A stretch of DNA of 64,000 bases from contig CABXYE010000002.1 of the NCBI GenBank assembly GCA_902516425.1, forward strand, positions 62,001 through 126,000. Direction: 5' to 3'. Positions 25,515-34,597 of this stretch are shown one piece after another (position 1 is the stretch's first letter; every line of letters begins with the position of its first letter). The notes under the pieces were generated by a model. It ran no database searches. It worked only from the letters and a program-made list of their open reading frames with translations, and was not told the DNA's origin. The stretch is from an uncultured Pelagibacteraceae bacterium. GTDB taxonomy: Bacteria; Pseudomonadota; Alphaproteobacteria; Pelagibacterales; Pelagibacteraceae. Made by a program: the position numbers and the translations under genes.

Positions 25515-26690
25515 ATGGTTAGATCCTTTAAAACATTTTTAAAACACACTGCTAAAGATTTCCAAAATCAGTCTGTAAATCCGCCAGTTGTAAGGGCTTC
25601 AACTATTATATTCAAATCAATGCAAGATATTCGGAATACGCAAAATAAAGCAATTAAAAATCCTACAGGAGGATACTTTGATTATGCAAGACAAGGTACC
25701 TCAACTACTTATGTTCTACAAAAAATTCTAACGAAACTCGAGGAAAGTTATCATGTTTTTACAACTCAAACAGGTTTTGGCTCAGTATTCTTAGCTATAT
25801 TTAGTGTGGTGAGACCTGGCGATGAAATTTTGGTGGCTGATCCTGTGTATAGTCCAACTAGAGCTTTAACTGAAAACTATTTAAAAGAATTTCAAATTAA
25901 AACTATTTTTTATGATCCTCATAATCTAAGAACATTACAAAATAATATTACTTCAAAGACTAAATTAATTTTTGTTGAAAATCCTGGTAGTAATACTTTT
26001 GATTTTCAAGATTTGAGTAAAATAATCTCTATTGCAAAAAAAAATAAAGTTTATACCGCAATTGATAATACCTGGGGAACACCCTATTATCTTAAACCTA
26101 TTAAACTAGGTTTTGATATGTCAATTGTTTCTGCAACCAAGTATTATTCAGGTCACTCAGATGTAATGGGAGGTAGTTTAGCAGTGAATAAAAAAGTATT
26201 CCCTAAAGTCAAATTTGCTGAAAAAATTACAGGTCAAAGATTAGGACCGGATGATGCTTATTTAATTATAAGAGGTTTAAGAACTCTTGATGTTAGATTA
26301 GATAAGCATAGTGATAACGCAAAAAAAGTAGCAGCTTTCTTATCAAAAAATAAAAAAATTAAACTTCTGTATCCATTTAAAAAGAATTCACAAAATTTTA
26401 AAATGTGGAAGAAATATTATTCAGGAGCATCTGGTTTAATGGGGTTAAAAATTAAATCTAAAAGCGTAATTTCAGTAAGAAAATTTGTTAATTCTCTTAA
26501 GCTTTTTGGATACGGATATAGTTGGGGTGGTTTTGAAAGTTTAGTGCTACATCAAGAGAATAGAGAGATTGGAAAAAGAAAATATATGTATTTAGCTAAA
26601 GATGAGCATCTTGTTAGGTTACATATTGGGCTTGAGGATTCTAGCGACCTTATCGCTGATATTAAACAAGCCTTAAGACACATAAAGTAA
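25515..26690 (+). CDS. metC: PLP-dependent cystathionine beta-lyase-like enzyme
   Basis: A 391-aa Cys/Met metabolism PLP enzyme. The family landmarks are NPPVVRASTIIF near the start, TQTGFGSVFLAIFSVVRPGDEIL, the Asp of IDNTWGTPYYLKP and the Schiff-base Lys in SATKYYSGHSDVMGG near residue 202-212. The Trp/Gly-rich SWGGFESL is typical of the C-domain. It should cleave cystathionine or a related C-S bond in the cytoplasm. The ATG at 25515 (MVRSFKTF) is taken instead of an upstream in-frame start. It is followed 6 bp later by an MFS gene. Confidence 0.85.
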   Translation: MVRSFKTFLKHTAKDFQNQSVNPPVVRASTIIFKSMQDIRNTQNKAIKNPTGGYFDYARQGTSTTYVLQKILTKLEESYHVFTTQTGFGSVFLAIFSVVRPGDEILVADPVYSPTRALTENYLKEFQIKTIFYDPHNLRTLQNNITSKTKLIFVENPGSNTFDFQDLSKIISIAKKNKVYTAIDNTWGTPYYLKPIKLGFDMSIVSATKYYSGHSDVMGGSLAVNKKVFPKVKFAEKITGQRLGPDDAYLIIRGLRTLDVRLDKHSDNAKKVAAFLSKNKKIKLLYPFKKNSQNFKMWKKYYSGASGLMGLKIKSKSVISVRKFVNSLKLFGYGYSWGGFESLVLHQENREIGKRKYMYLAKDEHLVRLHIGLEDSSDLIADIKQALRHIK

Positions 26691-26696
26691 TATTCC

Positions 26697-27917
26697 ATGA
26701 AATCAGAAAAATTTATAAGAAACAGAACTGCTTTAATTACTTTGATAGCTGCAAGTTTAGTAGTTTTAATTTCATTAGGTGTTAGGCAAACTTTTGGAAT
26801 GTTCTTCATGGATTTCAGAGAAGACCTAGGGATCTCTTTAACTCAATCGGGATTATCCGTTGGACTTCAAATGTTAATGTGGGGGTTGACAGGACCCATA
26901 TTTGGGACAATTGCTGACAAATATGGTGGCCATAAAGCAATAGCGTTGGCATTTATTTTTTTTATTGCTGGTATTTATTTTTTATACGCAGGTCCAAATA
27001 CCGGGATCTTTTTTCAGATTGATTTAGGAGTATTAGTAGGAATTGGATTAGGTGGTACTGCAATTAGTATTCCAATGGCAGTTGTTGGCAAACATTTTCC
27101 ATTATCAAATAGAACGATTGCGATGAGCATAGTTACTGCAGTTGGATCCTTTGGATACTTTTTGTCTCCAATATTAACAGAGTACTCCCTTACTGAAAAT
27201 GGATGGCAAAACACTTTAATAGCATTTTTGATAGCTTTATCAGTTGGTCTAATTATATCATTTTTTGTAAGATCTCCATCTTTAGAGCAAACTATTGAAC
27301 AACCTAGCACTCAAACTACAACAGAGGCTGTTAAAGAAGCTTTTGGATCTAAAAGTTATATTCTTTTGGTTTCAGGTTTTTTTGTGTGCGGTTTTCATAT
27401 AACTTTAGTTGGTACTCACGTTCCTACTTATGTAATTGATAGAGGATTAGAAAGTTGGACTGCAGCTGCAATTTTATCATTAATAGGGTTATTTAATATC
27501 TTTGGATCACTTACTAGCGGTTATCTTTCCACTAAAATGAGCAAGAAAATAATATTAAGTGCGATCTATAGCTTGAGGGGTCTATCTATAATTTTATTCA
27601 TATTTCTACCAGCGAGCAATATTAACGCCTTTATTTTTGGAGCGACTTTTGGTTTTCTTTGGTTATCAACAGTACCCGCAACAAGTGGAATCGTTGCACA
27701 CATGTTTGGTACTAAATACCTAGGCCTTTTGTATGGCATTGTGTTTCTAAGTCATCAAATAGGTTCATTTTTTGGTGCTTATTTAGGAGGCTTGTTCCAT
27801 GATCTTTATGGGTCATATGATTACGCGTGGTATTTAGCAATTGCTTTATCAGTTTTTGCAGCGATAATTCATTTACCTATTAAGGAGCAACAAGTACTAA
27901 GATTAAAAATAGAATAA
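26697..27917 (+). CDS. MFS transporter
   Basis: A 406-aa major-facilitator carrier with twelve hydrophobic segments. The motif-A-like loop GPIFGTIADKYGGHKAIAL follows helix 2, and a repeat occurs in the second half (GYLSTKMSKKIILS). A charged cytoplasmic loop near residue 198-215 separates the halves. The N-terminus GVRQTFGMFFMDFREDLGIS resembles the oxalate/formate and monocarboxylate branch. The substrate is unknown. It is sandwiched between metC and the pabB gene, 6 and 1 bp apart, so it is likely co-transcribed. Confidence 0.85.
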   Translation: MKSEKFIRNRTALITLIAASLVVLISLGVRQTFGMFFMDFREDLGISLTQSGLSVGLQMLMWGLTGPIFGTIADKYGGHKAIALAFIFFIAGIYFLYAGPNTGIFFQIDLGVLVGIGLGGTAISIPMAVVGKHFPLSNRTIAMSIVTAVGSFGYFLSPILTEYSLTENGWQNTLIAFLIALSVGLIISFFVRSPSLEQTIEQPSTQTTTEAVKEAFGSKSYILLVSGFFVCGFHITLVGTHVPTYVIDRGLESWTAAAILSLIGLFNIFGSLTSGYLSTKMSKKIILSAIYSLRGLSIILFIFLPASNINAFIFGATFGFLWLSTVPATSGIVAHMFGTKYLGLLYGIVFLSHQIGSFFGAYLGGLFHDLYGSYDYAWYLAIALSVFAAIIHLPIKEQQVLRLKIE

Positions 27918-27918
27918 A

Positions 27919-29079
27919 TTGAGTAGAACAAATCAACTTCAGGATATTAATAAATCAAAAAAATCATATATTATATACAAATCTACTAAGGGATTTGATC
28001 TATATACTGATTTTTCTAAAAAAATTGTTCTTAATAAAAAAAATATTTTTCGTTTTTTAAACAAAAAAATGCCCACTAAAGGATTTAAAGAAACAGATTT
28101 ATTTATTGGTTTTTTTGGTTACGAATTATTAAACAGTCTTATTGGTGTTAAAGTTCCACAGCAAAGAAATATTAACTTTCCAAAAGGTATATTTTATAAA
28201 CCTGAGAAAAAAATAAGTTTAAATAATAAATTAATTTACAATCCAAAAATTAAAATGAATTTTAAAAAAAAGTTTAAAATAAACATAGATGGTCAGCACT
28301 ATAGAAAAATTTTTGATAAATTTAAAAAAAAAATAAAAAGTGGTGAAACTTATCAAATAAAAATTTGTACCAAATATAAGATGAAATCGAAAATTGATCC
28401 TTTGGATTTATTTTGTAGATTATCCCATACTAATTTAGCGCCAGAGGCTTTCATGATTAAAGATGAAAATTATTCTATAATTAGTTGCTCGCCTGAGAAT
28501 TTAATTACTAAAATTGGATCAGTGGTGACTACCAAACCTATTGCAGGGACAGTAAAGAAAAACAAAAAAATGACCAAAAATAAAGCATTAAAATACTTTA
28601 GAAATAATCTTAAAGAAACAAAAGAACATAATATGATTGTAGATATGGAAAGAAGTGATATCTCGCGCATATGTAGGGTTGGGTCAGTGCGACTAATTAA
28701 GGAAAAGGTTGTAGAGGAGTATAAAGATCTTTTTCATTACGTAAGTTTAATTAAAGGTGAACTTAAAAAAAGAATTAAAAATATCGACATCATTAGAGCT
28801 ATGATGCCTGGGGGATCAGTTATAGGTTGTCCAAAAATTAGTACCTTAAACCTTTTAAACAACCAAGAAAGAGAGAATAGAAATATCTATACCGGAAGTT
28901 TTGGATATATAAAATTTAATGGGGATTTAAAATTTAATATTATAATTAGATCTATTTTAAATTTTAAAAATATTTCTGAAATTTCTGTAGCCTCAGGCGT
29001 AGTTGTTGATAGTAATTCGAGACACGAGTTTAATGAAAATTATATAAAAGCAAAAGCGCTAATTGATCTTTTTAAATGA
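27919..29079 (+). CDS. pabB: Aminodeoxychorismate/anthranilate synthase component I (PabB)
   Basis: A 386-aa chorismate-utilising enzyme beginning with a TTG codon at 27919. The C-terminal chorismate-binding domain contains SGETYQIKICTKY, IISCSPENLI, TKPIAGTVKK, EHNMIVDMERSDISRICRVGSV and RAMMPGGSVIGCPK near residue 293-308. It should convert chorismate to aminodeoxychorismate with PabA for folate synthesis. The immediate pabA and pabC-like partners argue for p-aminobenzoate rather than tryptophan synthesis. The stop overlaps pabA by 4 bp (ATGA). Confidence 0.88.
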   Translation: MSRTNQLQDINKSKKSYIIYKSTKGFDLYTDFSKKIVLNKKNIFRFLNKKMPTKGFKETDLFIGFFGYELLNSLIGVKVPQQRNINFPKGIFYKPEKKISLNNKLIYNPKIKMNFKKKFKINIDGQHYRKIFDKFKKKIKSGETYQIKICTKYKMKSKIDPLDLFCRLSHTNLAPEAFMIKDENYSIISCSPENLITKIGSVVTTKPIAGTVKKNKKMTKNKALKYFRNNLKETKEHNMIVDMERSDISRICRVGSVRLIKEKVVEEYKDLFHYVSLIKGELKKRIKNIDIIRAMMPGGSVIGCPKISTLNLLNNQERENRNIYTGSFGYIKFNGDLKFNIIIRSILNFKNISEISVASGVVVDSNSRHEFNENYIKAKALIDLFK

Positions 29080-29633
29080 TATACGTTATAGATCATAACG
29101 ACTCGTTTACACATAATGTGGTTCATCAATTTTCATTATTTGATAAAGTTGAATGTGACAATTACAATAATATAAATAGATTAAAACTTAGACAGGCCAA
29201 AGTAATTATTTTCTCTCCAGGACCAGGAAATCCAAAAAATTACCCTTCAACATCCGAAATATACAAGCAACACAAAGGTAAAAAAAAAATTATAGGAATA
29301 TGTTTAGGATTTCAACAAATACTATTTTGTGAAGGAGCAAAAATTATAGAACAAAATAAAATTTACCATGGTTACCAATCACCCGTAAAAGTTATAAACA
29401 AAAATTCAATATTTAAAAAAAACCAAATATTTAAAGTTGGACGCTATCATTCTTTAAAATTAAAAGAGCCTTTTAAAATTAACAATTTTGATATAACTAT
29501 GAGGTGTTTAGAGTCAAAAGTCGCTATGGCTTTTGAAAATAAAAAAGATAACATTTATGGTTTTCAATTTCACCCAGAGTCATTTTTAACAAATAATGGT
29601 AACTTACTTATTAAAAAAATCTTATCAGCTTAA
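29076..29633 (+). CDS. pabA: Glutamine amidotransferase component II (PabA)
   Basis: A 185-aa class I amidotransferase. The oxyanion segment FSPGPGNP is at about residues 47-54, the nucleophile Cys is in KIIGICLGFQQILF near 77, and the catalytic His/Glu are in YGFQFHPESFL near 165-173. It supplies ammonia to PabB. The ATG overlaps the pabB stop. The 3' end overlaps the pabC-like gene by 38 bp, which is long even for this genome. Confidence 0.9.
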   Translation: MIYVIDHNDSFTHNVVHQFSLFDKVECDNYNNINRLKLRQAKVIIFSPGPGNPKNYPSTSEIYKQHKGKKKIIGICLGFQQILFCEGAKIIEQNKIYHGYQSPVKVINKNSIFKKNQIFKVGRYHSLKLKEPFKINNFDITMRCLESKVAMAFENKKDNIYGFQFHPESFLTNNGNLLIKKILSA

Positions 29634-30366
29634 AGATCTTAAAGAAATTAATTTTAAAGATTTATGGGGTGACTATGGAATTTTCACAACAATGTGGGTT
29701 TATGGAAAACCCCCTAAAATTTTATTTTTTAAAGAACACATTCAAAATCTAATAAGGTCTCTAAAAAGTTATAATATCAATAAAAGAAATCTTAAAAACG
29801 ATATCTTAAAAACTATTAATAAAAATTTATCAAAAAAAAAAAATTACAATCATCTTTTGAGAGTTGCCTTAAATAAAAATGTTTTATCAATTTCTTTGAG
29901 AAAGAGATTAAAGCCAAAATTAGATTTTAGCTTAAAACTTGTTAATTTAAAAAGAGAAAAACCTAGGTACAAAAATCTCAAATATAAAAAAATTTTATCT
30001 TATTTATCTAAAATGGATAATTCTAAATCAGATATTGGACTTGTTCATAGAAACAGACTTTTTGAAACTGGCACATCAAATCTCTTATTTGTTTGTAAAA
30101 GTGATATATTTTCTCCTTCAAAAAATTTTTATAAGGGAATAACTTATAATTTCTTTAAATCAAAAAAAAAAATATTAAAAAAAGAAATTTTTTTAAGTGA
30201 ACTAAATAATTATGAAGAAATATTATTAATCGGCTCTGGTAAAGGTGTTGCCTCTGTTAAGAATATAAAACAATTAGGTTGGAAAAGAAAAAAGTTAGAT
30301 CAATACAAAATATTTTGTAAATATTATAATTCAGCTATAAGCAGAAATAGTTTATATAAATTTTGA
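29596..30366 (+). CDS. pabC: Aminodeoxychorismate lyase-like (class IV aminotransferase fold)
   Basis: A 256-aa protein that completes the pab cluster. A beta-strand region with YGIFTTMWVYGKPPKILFFKEHI matches the class-IV N-terminal domain. KILSYLSKMDNSKSDIGLVHRNRLFETGTSNLLFV carries the lysine region and the E-TGTSN phosphate-binding turn near residue 160. PabC eliminates pyruvate from aminodeoxychorismate to give p-aminobenzoate. The protein is Lys-rich and divergent, so the assignment leans on context. The start lies 38 bp inside pabA, and a later start would remove the first strand. Confidence 0.72.
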   Translation: MVTYLLKKSYQLKDLKEINFKDLWGDYGIFTTMWVYGKPPKILFFKEHIQNLIRSLKSYNINKRNLKNDILKTINKNLSKKKNYNHLLRVALNKNVLSISLRKRLKPKLDFSLKLVNLKREKPRYKNLKYKKILSYLSKMDNSKSDIGLVHRNRLFETGTSNLLFVCKSDIFSPSKNFYKGITYNFFKSKKKILKKEIFLSELNNYEEILLIGSGKGVASVKNIKQLGWKRKKLDQYKIFCKYYNSAISRNSLYKF

Positions 30367-30369
30367 CTT

Positions 30370-30768
30370 ATGAGAGATCCAAATGATCCATGTTTATTTT
30401 GTAATTGCAAAGAAAGCGGTGTTATAATTAAAAATCATTTAGCTTACGCAAGTTACGACACTTACCCAGTTTCAAAATATCATTGTTTAATAATACCTAA
30501 GAGACACATGAAGAATTTTTTTGATTTAACAAATGAAGAACTTGTTGCTTGTAATGATCTCATAAAGGCTGTTAAAAAAGATATTCTAAATAAGGACCCA
30601 GATGTAGAAGGTTTTAATTTAGGAACTAATATTGGTAAAGTTTCAGGTCAATCGATCCTACATTGTCATTTTCATTTAATACCTAGAAGACCTGGAGATG
30701 TAGAGAATCCACAAGGAGGAGTTAGATCAGTTATTCCAAGCAAGCAACACTATAAAAGAAAAAAATAG
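30370..30768 (+). CDS. HIT-family nucleotide hydrolase
   Basis: A 132-aa histidine-triad protein. An N-terminal CLFCNCKESG, the lid segment YDTYPVSKYHCLIIPKRHMKNFFDL and the triad HCHFHLIPRR near residue 96-105 are visible. Members hydrolyse AMP-lysine, AMP-phosphoramidates or diadenosine polyphosphates; the Cys pair near the N-terminus may bind zinc. It follows pabC by 3 bp and is probably the last gene of that unit, since a 100-bp gap precedes aprM. Confidence 0.9.
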   Translation: MRDPNDPCLFCNCKESGVIIKNHLAYASYDTYPVSKYHCLIIPKRHMKNFFDLTNEELVACNDLIKAVKKDILNKDPDVEGFNLGTNIGKVSGQSILHCHFHLIPRRPGDVENPQGGVRSVIPSKQHYKRKK

Positions 30769-30868
30769 GCTTATTATAAAGACAAATTGCCATTAGTTTG
30801 AGGTTGATCTCTTTTTTTAAGTAGATTAGATATTTACCTTTAAAAAAAATAATTAACATTAGGCGGAC

Positions 30869-31663
30869 ATGTTACAAACAAACCCATTTTCAATATTAGC
30901 AGAGACTATCTCTCCTTTAGCTATGCAGGGTTTTATTTTTGCAATGGTAATTCTAATTGCTGCTGGAACAGTTATTCAAATGATACACCATAAAAATTTG
31001 ACCTACTTTTTTAATAATGCAAAAAAAGCAAAATTAGCTGCTACTAAAAAATTGGGAATTGGTGAAAAGACTTCAATAATTGCAAAAACAACTGTTGTAG
31101 ATATTGGAACAACTTCAGAATTGGGTTTTGGAAAAAGAAGATTAGCTCATGTTTTGGGTATGTACGGCACAATTTTATTTTGGGTATCCTCATCCGTATT
31201 AGTATTTGGTTATACGGGTATAGGTAAATCTAACTCTGAGTTTTGGTCTTTGCTTTGGCACATAGGGGCAATACTCACGTGCTTAGGTGGTTACTGGTTT
31301 TGGTTTTTTTTAAGAGTTGATGTATCGGCAGAGGCTCATCCTTGGTATAGAATTATTAAAGCAGATTTATTTGTTCTTACTTTATTAGCCTGTGCAACTT
31401 TCGGGTTAGCATGGTCTTATGCTCAATATAATGGTCAAGTTGGTTTATCTTTTTTATTTCTTACATTATTTGTTTTAGCGAATCTGGCTTTATTTGGAGG
31501 TGTGTACTGGTCTAAATTTGCACACATGTTTTATAAACCTGGTGCAGCAATTCAAAAAAATTTAGCAGAAGCAGATGGTTCTAGAGATAATTTACCACCA
31601 CCAGCAGATGCACCTGAGCAATTTGGCCTAGGTATAAAAAGAGAAGAGCCAAAACACTATTAA
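30869..31663 (+). CDS. aprM: Adenylylsulfate reductase membrane anchor (AprM)
   Basis: A 264-aa membrane protein with five or six hydrophobic segments. The His residues in RRLAHVLGMYG, SLLWHIGAILT and AEAHPWYR are suitable heme or quinone ligands, and the C-terminus is polar (DNLPPPADAPEQFG). Its place directly ahead of aprB and aprA identifies it as AprM, the proposed quinone-linked anchor of AprBA in sulfur-oxidising bacteria of the lineage without QmoABC. The length and helices fit. It starts the apr operon after a 100-bp spacer; 32 bp separate it from aprB. Confidence 0.88.
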   Translation: MLQTNPFSILAETISPLAMQGFIFAMVILIAAGTVIQMIHHKNLTYFFNNAKKAKLAATKKLGIGEKTSIIAKTTVVDIGTTSELGFGKRRLAHVLGMYGTILFWVSSSVLVFGYTGIGKSNSEFWSLLWHIGAILTCLGGYWFWFFLRVDVSAEAHPWYRIIKADLFVLTLLACATFGLAWSYAQYNGQVGLSFLFLTLFVLANLALFGGVYWSKFAHMFYKPGAAIQKNLAEADGSRDNLPPPADAPEQFGLGIKREEPKHY

Positions 31664-31695
31664 TATGATATTAAAATTTAGTAAAAAATAAAATT

Positions 31696-32166
31696 ATGTC
31701 GACTTTTGTATATATGACAAGATGTGATGGTTGTGGGCATTGTGTAGATATTTGTCCCTCAGATATTATGCACATTGATGAAAATATTAGACGTGCAAAA
31801 AATATAGAACCAAATTTTTGTTGGGAGTGTTATTCATGCGTTAAGGCTTGTCCTAATCATGCAATAGATGTCCGTGGTTATGCCGACTTTGCCCCCATGG
31901 GACATAGTGTAAGAGTTAGAAGAGAGGAAGAGAAGGGTACCATTTCATGGAAAATCAAATTTAGAAATGGAACAGAAAAAAACTTTGTTTCCCCAATAAC
32001 AACCAAACCATGGGGTAAATTTATTCCTAAACTTGCTGAAGGTGATAAACCCAATCAAGGTGAGATTAACTCTCAAAGACTTTATTCCGAACCAGAGGGA
32101 CTAAATACAGACCAAGAACTACCAACTGTTCCAAAAGAATCTTTTAAAAAAGGTGTTTACTATTAA
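31696..32166 (+). CDS. aprB: Adenylylsulfate reductase beta subunit (AprB)
   Basis: A 156-aa ferredoxin-type subunit with two [4Fe-4S] sites, CDGCGHCVDICP (residues 10-21) and CWECYSCVKACP (near 42-53), followed by the beta-extension typical of AprB. It relays electrons between the AprA flavin and the membrane partner. Its stop overlaps aprA by one base (TAATG). Confidence 0.95.
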   Translation: MSTFVYMTRCDGCGHCVDICPSDIMHIDENIRRAKNIEPNFCWECYSCVKACPNHAIDVRGYADFAPMGHSVRVRREEEKGTISWKIKFRNGTEKNFVSPITTKPWGKFIPKLAEGDKPNQGEINSQRLYSEPEGLNTDQELPTVPKESFKKGVYY

Positions 32167-34025
32167 TGGCTAAACATAAAACACATTATGAAGAGTGTGA
32201 TGTATTAGTTGTTGGTGGTGGAATGGCTGGAACTGGTGCCACTTTTGAAGCAAGGCATTGGGGAAGAGATTTAAAAATAATTTGTGTAGAAAAAGCAAAT
32301 ATCGACCGGAGTGGGGCAGTCGCTCAAGGTCTTTATGCGATTAACTGTTATATGGGTATGCAATGGGACGAAAATCAACCTGAGGATCATGTAAGATATG
32401 CACGAAACGATCTTATGGGATTGGTTCGGGAAGATTTAGGTTATGATATGGCAAGACACGTCGACTCCACTGTCCATATGTTTGATGAATGGGGTCTTCC
32501 AATGATGAAGAATGAAAAGACAGGTAGATACCTAAGAGAAGGTAAATGGCAAATCATGATCCATGGTGAAAGTTATAAACCTATCGTTGCAGAGGCTGCA
32601 AAAAAATCAGCAGACAAAATTTATAATAGAATAATAGTTACGCATTTATTGATGGACGAGTCTCAAGAAAATAGAATCGGTGGTGCAGTTGGATTCAATA
32701 TGAGAACAGGGGATTTTCATGTTTTTAGATCAAAAACAGTTATAGTTGCAGCTGGAGGAGCATCACATATCTTTAAACCGAGAGCTGTTGGAGAAGGAAT
32801 GGGAAGAACTTGGTATGCTCCATGGAGCAATGGTTCAGCTTACGCATTACCTATAGCTGCAGGTGCTAAAATGACTCAAATGGAAAATAGAATTGTTCTA
32901 TGTAGATTTAAAGATGGTTACGGACCAGTTGGAGCATATTTTTTACATTTAAAAACTTATACTCAAAATGCTAATGGAGAGAATTACGAGAAGAAGTGGT
33001 ATGATCAAACTAAAGAATTAGTTGGAGAATATATTGATCATCATCCAACCCCAACATGTTTAAGAAATCATGCATTTATTCAAGAAGTAGCTTCAGGTAA
33101 CGGTCCGATTCAAATGGTTACAACAGAGGCTTTTCAAGATCCACATTTAGAAACAGTTGGTTGGGAAAACTTTTTAGGAATGACTGTCGGTCAAGCAGTT
33201 GTTTGGGCGTCGCAAAATATAGATCCTAAGTATACAAATCCAGAATTAACTACATCAGAACCATATGTAATGGGTTCACACGCAACTTGTTCTGGAGCTT
33301 GGGTAAGTGGACCAGAAGATCTTTCCCCTCCAGAATATTTTTGGGGCTATAATAGAATGTTAACTATAGACGGTCTGTTTGGTGCGGGAGACACTGTTGG
33401 AGGAAGTGCACATAAATTTTCATCTGGATCATTTACAGAAGGAAGATTGGCTGCAAAAGCTGCAGTGAAATATATTGAAGATCAAAAAGCCACTGGTATT
33501 CAAGTTTCAGATCAACAATGTGATAATTTTAAAAAAGAGGTTTATAAACCGCTTGATAATTATACTGTAGCTCAAAACGAAATTACTGGAGGAACAGTAT
33601 CTCCAAGTTATATTTCTCCAATACAAGGTTTACAAAGACTTCAAAAAATTATGGATGAGTATGTTGGTGGAATAACTGCAAATTACATGACGAATGGCAA
33701 CATGCTCAAAAGAGCCCTAGAGTTACTAGTGTGGCTTCAAGAAGATTTGGAAAATGTTGGTGCAGAGGATTATCATCAATTGATGAGAGCTTGGGAGTTA
33801 AAGCATAGAACTCTTACATCTCAATGTGTTACAGAACATACACTTTTTAGAGAAGAAACTCGTTGGCCAGGTTATTATTATAGAGGAGATCATATGAAAC
33901 TAGACGATGAAAACTGGCACTGTTTAACTGTTTCAAGAAGAGATCCTAAAACTGGAAAATTTTCAATGGAGAAAGTTCCAGTTTATCATATTGTGGATGA
34001 AAAAGAGAAGAAGAAAGCCTCATAA
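32166..34025 (+). CDS. aprA: Adenylylsulfate reductase alpha subunit (AprA)
   Basis: A 619-aa flavoprotein. The FAD-binding Rossmann motif is VLVVGGGMAGTGAT at about residues 14-27, GAVAQGLYAINCYMG follows, and VIVAAGGASHIFKPR lies near 200. RNHAFIQEVASGNGPIQM and GYYYRGDHMKLD are AprA-type active-site segments. It interconverts sulfite plus AMP and APS. In SAR11, which lacks dissimilatory sulfite reductase, the oxidative direction (sulfite detoxification/energy) is likely. ATP sulfurylase is not in this window. Confidence 0.96.
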   Translation: MAKHKTHYEECDVLVVGGGMAGTGATFEARHWGRDLKIICVEKANIDRSGAVAQGLYAINCYMGMQWDENQPEDHVRYARNDLMGLVREDLGYDMARHVDSTVHMFDEWGLPMMKNEKTGRYLREGKWQIMIHGESYKPIVAEAAKKSADKIYNRIIVTHLLMDESQENRIGGAVGFNMRTGDFHVFRSKTVIVAAGGASHIFKPRAVGEGMGRTWYAPWSNGSAYALPIAAGAKMTQMENRIVLCRFKDGYGPVGAYFLHLKTYTQNANGENYEKKWYDQTKELVGEYIDHHPTPTCLRNHAFIQEVASGNGPIQMVTTEAFQDPHLETVGWENFLGMTVGQAVVWASQNIDPKYTNPELTTSEPYVMGSHATCSGAWVSGPEDLSPPEYFWGYNRMLTIDGLFGAGDTVGGSAHKFSSGSFTEGRLAAKAAVKYIEDQKATGIQVSDQQCDNFKKEVYKPLDNYTVAQNEITGGTVSPSYISPIQGLQRLQKIMDEYVGGITANYMTNGNMLKRALELLVWLQEDLENVGAEDYHQLMRAWELKHRTLTSQCVTEHTLFREETRWPGYYYRGDHMKLDDENWHCLTVSRRDPKTGKFSMEKVPVYHIVDEKEKKKAS

Positions 34026-34043
34026 TTAGTTTTAATTAAATTT

Positions 34044-34394
34044 ATGGATCTTTTATCAAAGTCGGATGAAGAGATTTTCACGATTGCTAAACCTTTCTGG
34101 GAAAATTTAGTGCGGGCTTCTAATATGAAGGATTATGGAGGCTTCACCAAAGATTTTTCAACACAAATGCTATTTGGAGCTAATGAAGTAGAGCTTGGTA
34201 AACAGTGGGCTAATAATAAGATTATCACAAATTTAAACGAAACTTATGAACCTTTTGGAACTTTAAGACGAGGTGAGCACATAACAGTTCTTATCAAGCA
34301 GACTAATAAGGAAATACCTGGAGAATTTTTAGGAAGACTAGTACTTGGTGTTGAGGATAGTCAGGTCAAGATTTTTGGTGCAACAATTTATTAA
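34044..34394 (+). CDS. 116-aa protein attached to the apr operon, unknown
   Basis: A soluble 116-aa protein 18 bp after aprA. It looks like an alpha+beta (NTF2/SnoaL-like) fold: an N-terminal helix pair (EEIFTIAKPFWENLVRASNMKDY), then strands in LRRGEHITVLIKQTNK, GEFLGRLVLGVEDSQVKIFGATIY. No catalytic residues are evident and it has no Cys. The spacing makes it an operon member, so it may help the Apr reaction or assembly. I cannot name it. Confidence 0.65.
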   Translation: MDLLSKSDEEIFTIAKPFWENLVRASNMKDYGGFTKDFSTQMLFGANEVELGKQWANNKIITNLNETYEPFGTLRRGEHITVLIKQTNKEIPGEFLGRLVLGVEDSQVKIFGATIY

Positions 34395-34438
34395 TTAAAG
34401 TTTGACAATTTTTTTACTAGGTGTATTCAAGGAATTAA

Positions 34439-34573
34439 ATGCATCTTTCAAACTTAAAAATTTTAAATAAAATAATAAACAAAAAGTCAACTTTTATTAA
34501 AACTGGAATTTTTTCTGTTATTGCCGCTTGTTGGAGCGTCATAATAGTTGGAACTTTTATTACTTTTAATTAA
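34439..34573 (+). CDS. 44-aa membrane peptide between apr genes and tauE
   Basis: A short ORF preceded by AAGGAATTA before the ATG at 34439. It encodes a basic N-terminus (MHLSNLKILNKIINKKSTF) and a single hydrophobic helix from about residue 23 to 43 with AACWSVIIVG. It sits between the 116-aa apr-linked gene and tauE. Size and layout fit a small subunit of a membrane complex. Expression is untested and the family unknown. Confidence 0.5.
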   Translation: MHLSNLKILNKIINKKSTFIKTGIFSVIAACWSVIIVGTFITFN

Positions 34574-34597
34574 GTAATAGCAAAATTTTTTTATTAG

